From NCBI GenBank assembly GCA_036365455.1, contig JAWQUS010000016.1:10563001-10627000 (forward strand): a stretch of DNA of 64,000 nt, written 5' to 3'. Origin of the DNA: Macrosoma leucophasiata. Lineage: Eukaryota; Arthropoda; Insecta; Lepidoptera; Hedylidae. The notes beneath the pieces are model-generated. The model did not search any database. It was not told where the DNA came from and saw only the letters and a list, made by a program, of their open reading frames with translations. Shown here piece after piece: positions 21,937 to 32,963 of the stretch. The position numbers and the translations under genes are program-made. Positions within the stretch are counted from its first letter, which is position 1; each line of letters opens with the position of its first letter.

Positions 21937-22530
21937 ATTTTCTGTTTTGTGCTTTATTTCCTTCTAAAACCATATCTGGAATACTGCTCTCATTTGTGGG
22001 CGGGAGCCCCCAAATGCCAACTTGGTCCACTTGACTCCCTACAAAGACGCGCCATTCGTATTGTTAACGACCCAGGACTTACTGACAGGCTCGAACATCT
22101 GAGCCTGCGCCGAGACATTGGAAGTCTATGCGTTTTATACCGTCTCTACAATGGCGAGTGCTCTGTTGAACTGTTCGACATGGTGCCACCGTCTCTTTTC
22201 CTACACCGTAAGTACTACCCGCCGAAGAGAGAAGTTCCACCCTCACCGACTGGACACCTGGCAATGTTCAACGGTGCGTTTCTCACGTTCGTTTTTTCCC
22301 AGAACGTGTAAATTGTGGAATGGGCTTCCCTCGGAGGTGTTCCCTCGGTGCTACAATATGGGGTTCTTCAAAAATGGCGTCAAAAGAGTCCTTCAGGGCT
22401 GGCAGTTGTGGTGTCGCCTATGAACATTTGCAACGCCCCTGGTGTTGCATATGTTCATAGGCGACGATGACTACTTTCCATCAGGTGGCCCGTCTGCTTG
22501 TCTGTCAATCATATGACATAAAAAAAAGAA
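21937..22530 (+). pseudogene. CR1/Jockey-type LINE 3' end
   Basis: C-terminal part of a LINE reverse transcriptase followed by its 3' end. KPYLEYCSHLWAGAPK, then LDSLQRRAIRIVNDP and the RLEHLSLRRDIGSLCVLYRL block, are hallmarks of lepidopteran CR1-like elements. A one-base shift near 22235 moves the frame to HPHRLDTWQCSTVRFSRSFF and TCKLWNGLPSEVFP. The 3' end TCAGGTGGCCCGTCTGCTTG is followed by a short A-run at about 22521-22527. The copy is 5'-truncated and dead. Confidence 0.85.
22413..22465 (+). other. 22-bp hairpin in LINE 3' end
   Basis: Arms 22413-22434 and 22444-22465 pair at 21 of 22 positions around a 9-base loop. It sits directly after the end of the LINE coding remnant. LINE 3' hairpins are often recognised by the element's own reverse transcriptase; that role is inference here. 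Confidence 0.8.
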
Positions 22531-22717
22531 AGACGTGTGGCACTCGGGGACTGCCGCGGTAAAGCTATTGCATTTACATATTTATCTAAAATTATGCATA
22601 ACAAAATAAAATGCAAATAAAAGAAAAAAAACATAGAAAAATGAAACTACAATTTTCTATTAATATTTACCACTTTTTAAATATTGAATGGAAAAACAAA
22701 CAATAAAAAAAATGAAC

Positions 22718-22722
22718 AAAAA
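22718..22722 (-). terminator. RNA polymerase III terminator of tRNA-Leu
   Basis: Five T residues on the minus strand, six bases past the end of the tRNA gene; a second, longer T-run follows near 22703-22710. Confidence 0.75.
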
Positions 22723-22728
22723 CAATCT

Positions 22729-22809
22729 TGGCAACAGTGGGATTCGAACCCACGCCTCCGAAGAGACTGGTGCCTTAAACCAGCGCCTAGACCGCTCGGC
22801 CACGCTACC
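22729..22809 (-). tRNA. tRNA-Leu, anticodon AAG
   Basis: An 81-nt class II tRNA that decodes CUU (and, with inosine, other CUN codons). The acceptor arms GGTAGCG and TGTTGCC pair with G-U wobbles, and the discriminator base is A. The D-arm region TGGCCGAGCGGTCTAGG gives the A box. The anticodon arm CTGGT-TTAAGGC-ACCAG places AAG at 34-36. A variable arm TCTCTTCGGAGG follows, and the T arm GTGGGTTCGAATCCCAC gives the B box. A leucine-type long variable arm and intact pairing argue for a working gene and not a SINE head. No intron. Confidence 0.95.
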
Positions 22810-23012
22810 CACGAGGTCGGACGGCGAAATTATACATGACTTTCTTTAAATGAGTTTAAAATTTGTAATCCGGAGCGACCGGTTTTTTCGTTACGGAATT
22901 TCTGAATTCGGTCCCCGCGCTCAAGGCCCGCGGTAGAAGCTATGCAATAGTTTAAAAAATATATTTTTATTTTTTAAACAAATAAATCATTAGTTTCATC
23001 TTTCTAACACAT

Positions 23013-23018
23013 TTTATT
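23013..23018 (-). promoter_or_regulatory. Possible polyadenylation signal
   Basis: AATAAA on the minus strand about 210 bases after the stop of the candidate small gene. Such hexamers are common in AT-rich DNA, so this is supporting evidence only. Confidence 0.3.
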
Positions 23019-23227
23019 GATACGCCGATACACGTTGAAATAATACATTTCAAAATTACAATCTCAATCACATAAAATTTCTAGAAGAAGAATAATTCAT
23101 TTTAACTTCCACAAACCATTTCAAAGGCTAATTCATAGTACTTTAGAGATATCACTTTTCCATCTCCACTATTTCCCTCGTACAATACCTTGCCGCATCT
23201 TTGAAAGCAAAGCTGGCTTGTGTCTGG

Positions 23228-23410
23228 CTAACCAAGTAGTAATTCCAACAAATTATTAACCGACAATATTACGAACAAAGGAAATATCGTGGAGATAAAC
23301 GCAAGCACAGATTTCATTGAGTCGAAAGCGTTTATGAGCATTTGGAAATCTTTCTCTGACAAACCCTCCGTTGTAGACCTGGTTGGCTTGGATTTGACGC
23401 TTAGGGACAT
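23228..23410 (-). CDS. Candidate small membrane protein, 60 residues
   Basis: I do not recognise the family. The frame encodes a polar, Ser/Lys-rich N-terminus (MSLSVKSKPTRSTTEGLSEK) followed from about residue 30 by one hydrophobic stretch (SVLAFISTIFPLFVILSV), which could be a single transmembrane helix, and a leucine-rich end. An in-frame TAA lies 9 bases upstream of the ATG, so this start is the first possible one. The downstream sequence could be a 3' UTR with AATAAA at 23013-23018. The locus sits in one of the few repeat-free stretches, next to tRNA-Leu. Against it: short length, a weak Kozak context (T at -3) and no second copy for comparison. Confidence 0.4.
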   Translation of the reverse strand: MSLSVKSKPTRSTTEGLSEKDFQMLINAFDSMKSVLAFISTIFPLFVILSVNNLLELLLG

Positions 23411-25050
23411 TAACGTTTAAATATATTACGGATATTACCTTTCCTTGTACGCCCTTAAGTTTAATGAATAAAGCAATCTTGATAATATGTTATTCGGGAT
23501 TGTAATTTTACAAAGTGATACAAAATAATTAAGTGGGTAACCAAACCGTGGTAAAGTAACTCCTATTTACGTTATTTTCAGTAGATTAATTTTCTCAAGT
23601 ACATAACTAAGGACTTCATTCGCTGAAGTACACACTTACCACCCAAAGTATTACTATGACTAAATAGTATTATTAGACTGTTCCAGTGGGTTCAAAGAAT
23701 ATCAGAACCACTTACTTCATTAATTAGTAAATGATACAATGTACAGCCTTGCAATTTCTAGCACAGAGGCATATAATCTTAGATCTCAGGAGTGTTAACG
23801 CATCTATACTTAAATCTTTGGTTTTTAATGTGACATTTAAAGCTTTAATTACAAATTACTCACCAATATGTTTGATAATGACATTAGATAATAATACCGC
23901 GGAAAATAGCACGAAACTTTATTTGAATACAATGACATGATTAATATACTATGGAATCTAACCTAAGTCAGAGATAAAGGAATAATAAGTACTGCCTAAT
24001 GAAATCAATCAACTATGAGCATCTGAATACAGGGACTTAAAGTTACGGCGTAATTAATTAGAAATTAAGTAACGAATTCGGCGGCAGCACTGCTGCGTGC
24101 TGCCGCAGCACGACTGGTCTCCATCTATGAGTTTACATGAGATTACATTCCGAGCTACGCGACACTGTCCCGGCAATAGAAAATAGAGAAATATGGTGCT
24201 GCTGCAGCACTGCAGCGACTGCACTACTGCGTGCTGCCGTTTTCGGAGTCGTACCCTTATAGTGACTTAAATAAAATAAGTTAAATACTGCACAGTGACA
24301 AAACTTTTTAAAAAACAGGTTCTATTTTTCTAGATATATATTCTATTTCTTATCTACATCACCCTGAATCCCAACCATTTCTGCGGCACCTCTTTTGTGA
24401 AAAGCTCTCTAGCGAACAAAAGTGTATTAGTATAATTAAAATATCACACAGATCCCCAAAAACACGATAGAGCCATTTAACTCTTTCGAATATCATCGGG
24501 AATACTTTACGAGTTACACTGTACGATAAAGGTTTCGCTTGTAACTGCCAGTTTGCGTAAAAACTGTTGGCAAGGCTGTCTGCACACGTCAACCCGTATA
24601 CAACTTAATTTTTACTTCCAATCATATTTCACGTTTAAATATACAATCATTATTTCTAGTTGTTAGGGGATCATTGCCAAATCAGGGTATTATCAGGGGA
24701 TTGCCGTATCAATTTGTACATTCGTTTAACTTCTGCATATCCATAACTCAGAATTTCGATTTTTTATTCAGAAACTATGAACACTAAATTAAATGATTAT
24801 AGAATACAGAAAAGTATGAACTAATCAAGAATCTAGGGGCCCAGTAGCCACTGCACTTGGGCCAACTCACAGTCTGGGTCTTATTGGTGGTAAACATAAA
24901 CCAGAGCCAGATACCCAGGGAGCCTAAAATAGGTTAGCCATAATAGTCAGTTCCACTTGATTGCACAGCATGAGAATTGGAGAATAATGATATTTAAGTC
25001 TATTTCCATAATAAAACAAATTTTATAATACATACCATATGATATAGTTT
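23411..25050. other. Low-repeat stretch without a recognised gene
   Basis: Contains a GC-rich patch at 24076-24245 with repeated GCAGCACTGC and GCGTGCTGCCG motifs in both orientations, possibly the ends of an old palindromic element. A SINE-B tail scrap (GTGTGAACTGTATGCTTG) lies at 25067-25095. Otherwise nothing recognised. Confidence 0.4.
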
Positions 25051-25285
25051 GTTTAATATGAGTCAGTGTGAACTGTATGCTTGTTTGCCACCTCAAAACG
25101 TACAAAAATGTGAAATTGATAAAGATATTAACAGTTGTATTCTTATTATAATTTACGGATAGAAAATGTATCCCGTATTTCCGTAAGCCATACCTACTCA
25201 CAATTAAAAAAAAAATAGGAATAGAAAGAGAAAGTGATATTTTAAACAGATCTTTTGTTACATACACTTTTCTTTCTCGGCTAAG

Positions 25286-25545
25286 CGAAACGATCTACTC
25301 GGCTAAGAGATACAGGCGCGGTCGGGTGTGTGATGGGTGACCGCTAGTGGTAAATTAAAATGCGTGTTTCCGTGTTTCGGAGGGCACGTAAAGCCGTTGG
25401 TCCCGGTTGCTATCGATAGATAGCAGTCGTTAAACCTTGTCGGAGGCCTTATGAGAGGCTTGTAAAGATCCGACAGTGGGTTGGCCACTAACGCTTATCT
25501 CCACCAACCTGCATTATAGCAGCGTGGTGAAGTAAGCTCCATTTT
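25286..25545 (+). mobile_element. SINE-C copy, truncated at both ends
   Basis: Enters at CGAAACGATCTACTCGG and has the 5S-like block GGGCGCGGTCGGGTG..GATGGGTGACCGCTAG, the middle body and GCAGCGTGGTGAAGTAAG; it stops before the CCCAGTGGG end. The minus-strand open frame over 25303-25488 is shared with 37332-37514 only because both lie in the SINE. Confidence 0.8.
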
Positions 25546-25599
25546 ATTTTCGATAAAAATGCAACAGGACAAATTTTAATTTAATTCTCTTATTTGATG

Positions 25600-26400
25600 A
25601 AAAATCAATCTGTATGTGTAAAGTGTTACAATATAACTCAGTGGGTATGGTACCTTATTAAGTAAGTATGGCACTTTATCAAATTTTGGCCACTACAAAG
25701 CCTCAGGTGAATGTGTTTCTCATGGGTCAAACCATCGAGAGAGTCAATGAAGCACGAAACTTGGGCTTATATATGGATTGCGGCTTACGTTTTGAAAAGC
25801 ATATAGCTAACTGCATACCCACCTGCTTTTACAAACTAAAATTACTGTACAGAATAAGACCATACATAAGAGTAAATCTTCGCATTCAATTGGTGGAACT
25901 TATTGTTCTATCAAAACTCAATTACATGGATCCTGTATTTGGCCCTCGTTTGTTGGCAAGAACTCAAAAATTCATCCAACGTGTACCGAATGCCTGTGCT
26001 CGATTTTGCTTTTTTTATTCCACCGAGGGCCCATGTGAGTCCTTACTTAAATAAGTATAGTTTTCTCAAAATAAAACATCGTCATAAGCTGCACCTTGCT
26101 ACTTTGCTATTTGGTGTAATAAAACATATGGCGCCCGCGTATCTCTATGAAAAATTATCCTGGACGTCGAAGTACAGATCTTCGGAATCCCGCAAGTGTG
26201 CCCCACAACTGTCCACTATTTCCAGCTGCTTTTCGTGGTAGTTTTCGTTATGCCGCTACAAAATGCTGGAATAACATTCCTCCGCCAATAAGGGACCTAA
26301 AAAGTATACACAGCTTTAGGTTTAAATTGAAACAATTTATGATAACGAAGCAAAAAGAGCAGGAATCTCTAATACATGATTCTAGTGTCATTTAACCCAC
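25600..26400 (+). pseudogene. LINE reverse transcriptase C-terminus, decayed
   Basis: A non-LTR retrotransposon remnant spread over three frames. The first frame (25668-26054) has NLGLYMDCGLRFEKHI and RPYIRVNLRIQLVELIVLSK; the second has SPYLNKYSFLKIKHRHKLHL and TLLFGVIKHMAPAYLYEKL; the third has FRGSFRYAATKCWNNIPPPI and SIHSFRFKLKQFM. These blocks are typical of the last part of CR1/Jockey-group proteins. At least two frameshifts are needed, so it is dead. It is not the same family as the 21.9-kb copy. Confidence 0.8.
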
Positions 26401-27640
26401 CTTAGTATTAACAATTGGAGTATGAATATGATAATGGTTTTGTTATAAATGTAGATTCTACAAAAGAAATAGATGCTTGATGAAACATTAATACAACTTC
26501 TAAATTAATTTCAATATACTTACAACATTGTAACTTGTCTCTGTCGTTTTGTACTCTTTTTTTTACTATTAGTGATATATCTATTGCATAATTGGGGTTC
26601 ATCTTTATTTTATGAGTGTTTAAATATCTAAATTTAAATTTAATCTGTACACCAGCAAATATGAAACCCACTATGTATTATTTTTATTTTTACTTTGTTT
26701 TAGAGATAGTCTTAGAATTAGTTTCTTTCCGCTTGTCAACTTTAATCTCATGGAAAGTTTTTGTTCTCAATGCTTACTCGATGTTTCTTTTTTATGTATT
26801 GAATTTGAAAGTTTATCTAGTGTCTTACATGTGTTTTTCTTTTCTCTTCTAGTTAAAATATTTTTTTGATTTGTATTCAATTTAGTATTCAACAAGATAG
26901 AACGCAATTAGACCATGACTTATGACATGACAGTGTGATGACACCTTAGACTAAGTACCTATAGACGTAGCCATGTTCGCCATATGCTTTGTGGAAGTGA
27001 GACAGTTATATACAAACAACATAAGAAAGTTGAAATAGAGCATCGTATCTTTTGTCCCTTACGGCGTGCCGGTTTTTGCTTGGCGAACTTCACGAAGTTA
27101 GCCAAACAAATATTTGTCATCGCAATTACTGATAACTTATCGCTTATAGCATTTATTTATTGTTTTCGACGTATATCGGCGATTATTAATAAGTTTTTGG
27201 GTATTTATGAGAAAAAGACTCAATTAGTTAAGTGATTAGTGTAGTGTATAAGGTGTGCAGTAAAATAGGAGGTTGCAGTATTTTAGCCTGTATAAACCGT
27301 ACAGAAACGAGGCCTCTAAACGACATCACTTTTCATTCGTAAGTAAACAGATAGTAGTAAATAATTTATGTCTATTGAACAAAATACACGTTGAAGCATA
27401 TAACTCTTGATTATCAATTCAAAATAAAGCGCATTTCTCATGACATTCTCGATTTTCATTCAACAAAATCCCACATACTTATTTTGATGTGTTGCCATAA
27501 ATTTACTTTTATATTCTCCCTTATTTCGTAGACATATAAGTTTTTGTTCTAACAGTGTTAGAATTGACAATAAGCCATAAAAAAATATTAAGTGGCTTTG
27601 GTAATTCCTTCCAAGATGGTGTAGAATAAAGAATATTGTT
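26400..27640. other. No gene recognised
   Basis: Very AT-rich to about 26930, probably partly a LINE 3' region. A less AT-rich patch at 26930-27240 holds an open plus-strand frame (26984-27235) without recognisable motifs. Confidence 0.4.
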
Positions 27641-27647
27641 ATTATAG

Positions 27648-27775
27648 AAAAAAATGGGAAAGAAAAATTTTACTTCGGGCAGGAATCGAACCAGCAACCT
27701 CAGGATAATCAGTCCAGCCGCTTTACCTACAGAGGTCCCTACCAATGCGTCGAACTCTGCCTTCCCTTTTTTTAT
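27648..27775 (-). mobile_element. SINE-D copy
   Basis: Minus-strand tRNA-like head with B-box-like GGTTCGATTCCTGCCCGAAG, and the TCTTTCCCATTTTT tail at the low-coordinate side. The high-coordinate side ends in another diverged tail-like block, as at 19.2 kb. Confidence 0.65.
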
Positions 27776-27783
27776 TTTTAACC

Positions 27784-27887
27784 GACTGAGGGTGGATGAA
27801 CGACGAGGTTTGTCAGGACCGGGATATCTGGCGCTCTACACTCTCTGCCTATCCCGTTAGGGATCTGGCGTGAAGATACACACACAT
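27784..27887 (+). mobile_element. 3' tail of RTE-like LINE
   Basis: About 100 bp nearly identical to 13005-13100: TGGCGCTCTACACTCTCTGC, then GTTAGGGATCTGGCGTGAAG and a short CA tail. It is a strongly 5'-truncated insertion of the same family. Confidence 0.85.
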
Positions 27888-28835
27888 CTGCATTTTTTTC
27901 AGAGATCTAGAGATCTCAATGTTTAAAAAGTTATCTATAGGCAGCAGTTTTCATTTACTCGGTTACCACTTATCGATGTGAACTTGTTGATCATTGTTTG
28001 CCGGTGTATGTTGCTTGCTTTTAATGTTTTAAGGGCTAGCATTAAAAATGGTCGAGACCCTTCTGAACTTAGTATTTCCGTTCATTCCACTAACACGACA
28101 CTAACATTATAATTGTATAATGATTTATGTTTTGATATTTATAATTTGAATAATAAAGCGATAACACGCTGAAACTCTTAGTTTTATTTAACTATTACTA
28201 TATTAAATATCTATTACAGCAATCGTTCTGATAAACTATCTATAAGATCGCGGCCAAAGAAATAATACCCTGTAGATGTTGTTATAGAGTGCGAGGTGTG
28301 AATAATCTAGAACCTAGCTTATTCACAGCTCGCAGCATAATAAATACTAATAAATACTAGTTACCTATTTCAAATTATGTACTTTTTCTCGATATGTTCT
28401 TGATCTTTCAGCAAAATGTATAGAATTAATTGAATGGTAGATGCACATGTTTTAATTTATCATTCAATCAATTCGTTACAATTCAACTAATCTGAATAAA
28501 AGTAAAATGCTTAGGAATGTTAAACATAAAAACTTGCCGAGATAAAGTAAATGATTAGGAAGAAAATTGGGAAACTTTATTTACTAGCAACACTCATGAT
28601 TTCATAGGCTGTCTCATGAGCGGCCACACGCTGGCTACATCTTTATGTACTTAATCTAAGAATGACACTGATGACACCTCCGAGTATTTAAACTAGTCTA
28701 TGGATGACATTGTCAATCTGAACTGTCACATTAATTATTTTTGTATCTTAGATTTTTTCTTTTTTTTATAATGTCTCTATCCTAAAATGTGTCTGTTCGT
28801 AATATTGTACTTACTTTATTTTTATTTTTGTTTGT
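27888..28835. other. No gene recognised
   Basis: AT-rich sequence with a short SINE-B-like scrap near 27880-28020. No coding signal. Confidence 0.35.
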
Positions 28836-28839
28836 TTTT

Positions 28840-29043
28840 TATTGTTCTTATTAATTAAGAATGTAAAGCCGTCCATGACGAAACTTTGTGGTCGTAACGG
28901 AAGACCAGCGCTGGTTGTTCCTCAACCAGCACATGCTGAGTTAGGACCAATTTGTATTAATGTAATTTTTATTCGTTGTTACCTAAAATACTCTTCGCAC
29001 ATTGTTACAAATAAATGTTCTTTCTTCTTCTTCTTCTTCTACA
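28840..29043 (+). mobile_element. LINE 3' end with CTT tail
   Basis: GGAAGACCAGCGCTGG and CAGCACATGCTGAG, then TTGTTACAAATAAATG and a TTCTTCTTC run, are the layout I know from lepidopteran LINE 3' ends. Coding sequence is absent. Confidence 0.55.
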
Positions 29044-29066
29044 AGGTCTACTTTTCATATATTAAG

Positions 29067-29300
29067 ACTAGCTGTGCCCGCGACTTCGTCCACGTGAGAA
29101 CAAATATGATTGTTCAGTATCTACCCGGACGAAGTCGTGGGCGCAGCTAGTATAAAAGTAGCCTAGGTTACTCCTTATTACATCAGCTATCTGCCAGTGA
29201 AAGCCCCGTCAAAATCGGTCCAGCCGTTCCCAAGATTAGCCCCGCCAGACAGACAGACAGGCAGACAGACAAAACTTGTAAAATATGTGGTTTTTGGTAT
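29067..29300 (-). mobile_element. Helitron-like non-autonomous element, partial
   Basis: Outer motif ACTAGCTGTGCCCGCGACTT with an inverted partner GTCGTGGGCGCAGCTAGT, then GTAGCCTAGG..ACTCCTTATTACAT and a GACA run. Related copies occur at 39488-39703 and 45127-45342. The CTAGT end suggests a Helitron-type terminus, but the class is inference. Confidence 0.6.
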
Positions 29301-29783
29301 AAGTACCGTGTATACATACATATGCATTTAGTAAAGAGCGGTTATTTTGATATTGCAAACAGACACTGCAATTTGATTTATTTGTATAGATATGTCCCGA
29401 CAATTACATACCTAGATGAACTAGGTATATCAAATTATTAATTTCATTTTGATTTGATGATATTAACAAATAAAATTTCAGTGTGTTGCATTGTATCTTC
29501 TGAGTTTTGACTTTAAATATATATTTTATTCAAGCCGCGTCCGTCTGTCCAAACATGAATTCGTTTGACGTAGGTAACACGTTTTATTGTCGCAGTTAGT
29601 AAATAAATAGTGTCGCATCCACCAATCATGTACGGGGAGCACGTAGCAAGCCGTCCCGATAAAAGGTATAATCCAATCAATTATTACGGCCGTGCTCCAA
29701 TTCTGCAACAGTGGAATGCAATGGGGTCAGATTTAATGCAAAGTAAAAAAGTACTCGTATAAGAGTTGATGATTGTTCTTTTT

Positions 29784-29945
29784 TAGGGTTCCGAACCTAA
29801 AAGGTAAAAACGGAATCCTATTACTAAGCCTCCACTGTCTGGCTGTCACCAGGCTATAAACCGTGATAGCTAGAAAGCTGAAATTTTCACAAATTATGTA
29901 TTTCCGTTGTTACTATAACAACAAATACTAAAAATAAAAATATTG
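29784..29945 (-). repeat. Family U repeat fragment
   Basis: Minus-strand copy: TTAGGGTTCCGAACC at the left corresponds to the usual GGAACCCTAA end, followed by GGCTGTCACCAGGCTATAAA and AGCTAGAAAGCTGAAATTTT. Confidence 0.7.
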
Positions 29946-30375
29946 AGGGGAGGTCCTCATACAATAAACCTGTTTTCGTATTTTTGCACATGTGTCATTG
30001 TCACAGTGTAGCAGTTAGTAAATAAAATAGTGTAGCATCCACCAATGTACCTCATTTTCATTTAAATTCTATATCTGCTCTAGATTAGTTGACGACGATG
30101 ACCTTAAATCTGAAACTGATTGTGTAGGTACTTTGGAAGACACGTTAAACTGTTATTACCTACGTACCTATTTAACCTAAAATATAATGTGCGTTAATTT
30201 ACTTACTCGCGAAAACATGGGAACATTGTTGCGATCTATCTGTAGACCTTAACGAAATCGAAAATATACCTACCTAGTTTAAGCTGCAAAGGTACGCAAT
30301 TTGTAAATTACACATTCAATTGAAAAAAAAATACACTATAGTAAAATAACTCAATGAAAAGAGAAATACTTTTTT

Positions 30376-30565
30376 TAACTGGTGGTAGAGCACCAGTGAC
30401 GGAGCTCGCGGGCGTAGGCACCACCGCATTACCTTAGGCCTCAGGAGTGGTAACGCTTCTGCATTTTGACCTCTGTCTTTGTGTGGGTGTCTATAGGCTG
30501 CAGTCATCACTTAACATCAATGTGAACTGCATGCTTGTTTGCCAATTCCATAACATAAAAAAAAA
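30376..30565 (+). mobile_element. SINE-B with internal deletion and poly-A end
   Basis: Head ACTGGTGGTAGAGCACCAG to CACCACCGCATTACC, then a jump to TTAGGCCTCAGGAGTGGTAA and the tail GCATGCTTGTTTGCCAATTC, ending ATAACATAAAAAAAAAAA. The A-rich end fixes the orientation of the family. Confidence 0.88.
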
Positions 30566-30569
30566 AAAT

Positions 30570-32037
30570 CCGTCACACATTTGTCAACGCTGTGATGGTA
30601 AATAAAAGATTTATGAGTCGAATTCTATGTATGCTAATACTGGAAAATATCGGATGCAGTGTGTTGTATTTTAAAACATTCAAATTTTAACTCTACTGTA
30701 TTGTAATACGGTTCAATTTACCTGTAAATTGAAATAATTACAATCTTTAATTTAGCTGTATATTTGCACAGAGGATAAACACTGTTTCATAGTCAACACA
30801 AAATAAAATAAATATAGGTATAATATGACAATAATATTACTGCGTATAACTATTTAGGAGGGTAAACTATGTTAAAATGCTGTCACACTTACGGTGGTAG
30901 TAGGTATCTCAAATCCATGCAAGTAATAATTAAACTGAAATACCTTCTCACTTTTGCGAAAAAAATGGCCATTAAAGAGAATAATCATTAAGTCGCGTCA
31001 GAGAGTATGATACAATACTACGTATAGAATGGACACTTCGACATCCCGCCCGATTTTCCCGCCTCACCCAACCTCCTCCCCTCTTATGGGAGACATTTGG
31101 TATTCTCTACGTGCTACGCACACAAGTGCACGTGTAAATACACGTCACTGATTGATATCTGTGTAATAGAGACCAAATTAAGTGCTTGTATGGAATTTTG
31201 GCGGAGTGTCCGCGGTGTGGTCGCGTTGCCTCTTTCTACAAAGTCACCATAATTCATGATATGTTTGGGACTAGTTGGGACACGACAATAGAAACATTCA
31301 CGCATGAATACTTTATTACTTTAAAGATCATATCGTGATGTTATTTTTGCATCTATATTTTTAATTCTATTTTGTCATAAGTGTATTTATAAGCACCGGG
31401 TCAAAGTCACACAGCTTATTTTGCTTATGTATACCTTAATGGCTGTAGTGTAGGTATACGTTGTAGAGCGGCGAGGTAGGCCTCAATTATATTATGCCTA
31501 TTAAAGGCCTTTTAAATTATGTAATACAGTGGAGGTTTCACTCTCGAGCGATAACCGTAGCCGTAGCGAACACCGTAGCTCGAACACCAATTTCCTATTT
31601 TTCGAAATATTTTTTGTGGGTTCACAAAATTAAACGTACTTACCTATCTAGTCAACTACATGAACGCTTGAAACGTTTATTCCCACATCACGTTGGTTTT
31701 GATTTACGTATTATATGAAGATTACAGAAGACAAGGGTAACTTATTCTCGAGTAATTGTGAAATATTTGCATTTGTGATACCTACTCACGACGAAACAAG
31801 CGGGTATAAAGATTAACTCTGCCAACCGTCAAATGAAACAGTAAATCTTTCTTTGTTATTTCTTAGTATACAAATTTCCGTGTAATGTTTTGTATTAGTT
31901 TTCTTTAAACATATTTTATTTTACTTAAAAATTACTAAACATTTTTACCGAATACCTACACTGATTTGGTACCAAACGGACATGCTTTTAGGTATCTACA
32001 AGGAATATCGTTTTATCGTTGAGTTGATTTAGATTAG

Positions 32038-32073
<36 letters not shown>

Positions 32074-32270
32074 GATATATAGATATTTAATTGTATATTA
32101 TACGTCATGTTGTAACTGATACAATTCATTTTGAGCATTAAACGGGCATACTCTTAACATTTATGAAAAGTGAATACTAATTTATAGATCGATGAGTATC
32201 TTTGGATAGTTGAGTATGTTAATGTAACGGCTTTTAAAGATTAGTTACACTTGTATGGATGGATAACATG
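30570..32270. other. No gene recognised; TA microsatellite
   Basis: AT-rich. A pure TA run lies at about 32041-32068. A less AT-rich patch at 31010-31310 has TTTTGGCGGAGTGTCCGCGG but no convincing frame. Confidence 0.4.
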
Positions 32271-32281
32271 TTATATTGATA

Positions 32282-32572
32282 CATAGAGCAAACACGGACC
32301 ATCGACCGACCGGAGGGGAGTAGCCATAGGCAGGCTTTCCCCTCTGTCAAAGTACAAGCCCAAGTGGGCCGAGATGTTTAAATGTAGGCGTGAAAATGTG
32401 TTTGTATTTTTTTAAGTTAAGGTGTAAGTTTCGTAGTATTAGACGATTTTTGTTTTATGAGTGTGTATGCGTGCCACACAATTCCCCCCTGCAAAAAATT
32501 ACAGACTGTTTTGTACGGTACGGCTACTTCCCTCCGGTCGGCCGTTGGCCTGTGTTACCTAGGTACTCTATG
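32282..32572 (+). mobile_element. hAT-like MITE, copy 2
   Basis: 291 bp, same orientation as copy 1. Perfect 8-bp target duplication TATTGATA at 32274-32281 and 32573-32580. The right arm is the more decayed one. Confidence 0.88.
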
Positions 32573-32580
32573 TATTGATA

Positions 32581-32955
32581 CACATATATTCGTATATTTT
32601 AAATAAGAAAAAGACCACTCCAAATGTTTTTCATAAGCAAAACATCGCATTGTATTCCAACTTTTTAAAAATGCTTCTTTTAAAATCTTAAAACGGTAGC
32701 TGATCTTTTCAACAGATAGGTACTACTGATAAATGTGTCCAGTAGGTACAAAATTTATACGAAGGTTACGATGTACATATTATACGCAAATTATAAAATA
32801 CAAAGTGTAATTTATTTCCCTGCAAGTGTGATAATATTTGCATTCATGATACTTACTTAGGAATAGAGATAAAAGGTGCTCGGTGCTCCTTCAAGAGTCG
32901 AAACGTGTCAGTTGCTGACAATACAAATTACCTTCCTACTTTAAGCCGCGGATCC
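32581..32955. other. Spacer with a block repeated in the tandem duplication
   Basis: GGTTACGATGTACAT, TGATAATATTTGCATTC.TGATACTTACT and AGAGATAAAAGGTGCTC resemble 34015-34160 and 40030-40175, so an older diverged copy of that block lies here. Confidence 0.55.
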
Positions 32956-32963
32956 ACCGCAGC

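Noticed and set aside
25303..25488. Minus-strand frame similar to one at 37332-37514
   Set aside because: Both frames lie inside SINE-C copies; the similarity reflects the repeat and not a protein family.
26616..26852. Hydrophobic 78-codon frame that could be a membrane protein
   Set aside because: Phe/Leu/Tyr richness follows from the T-rich composition, and it lies just past a LINE remnant in what is probably its 3' region.
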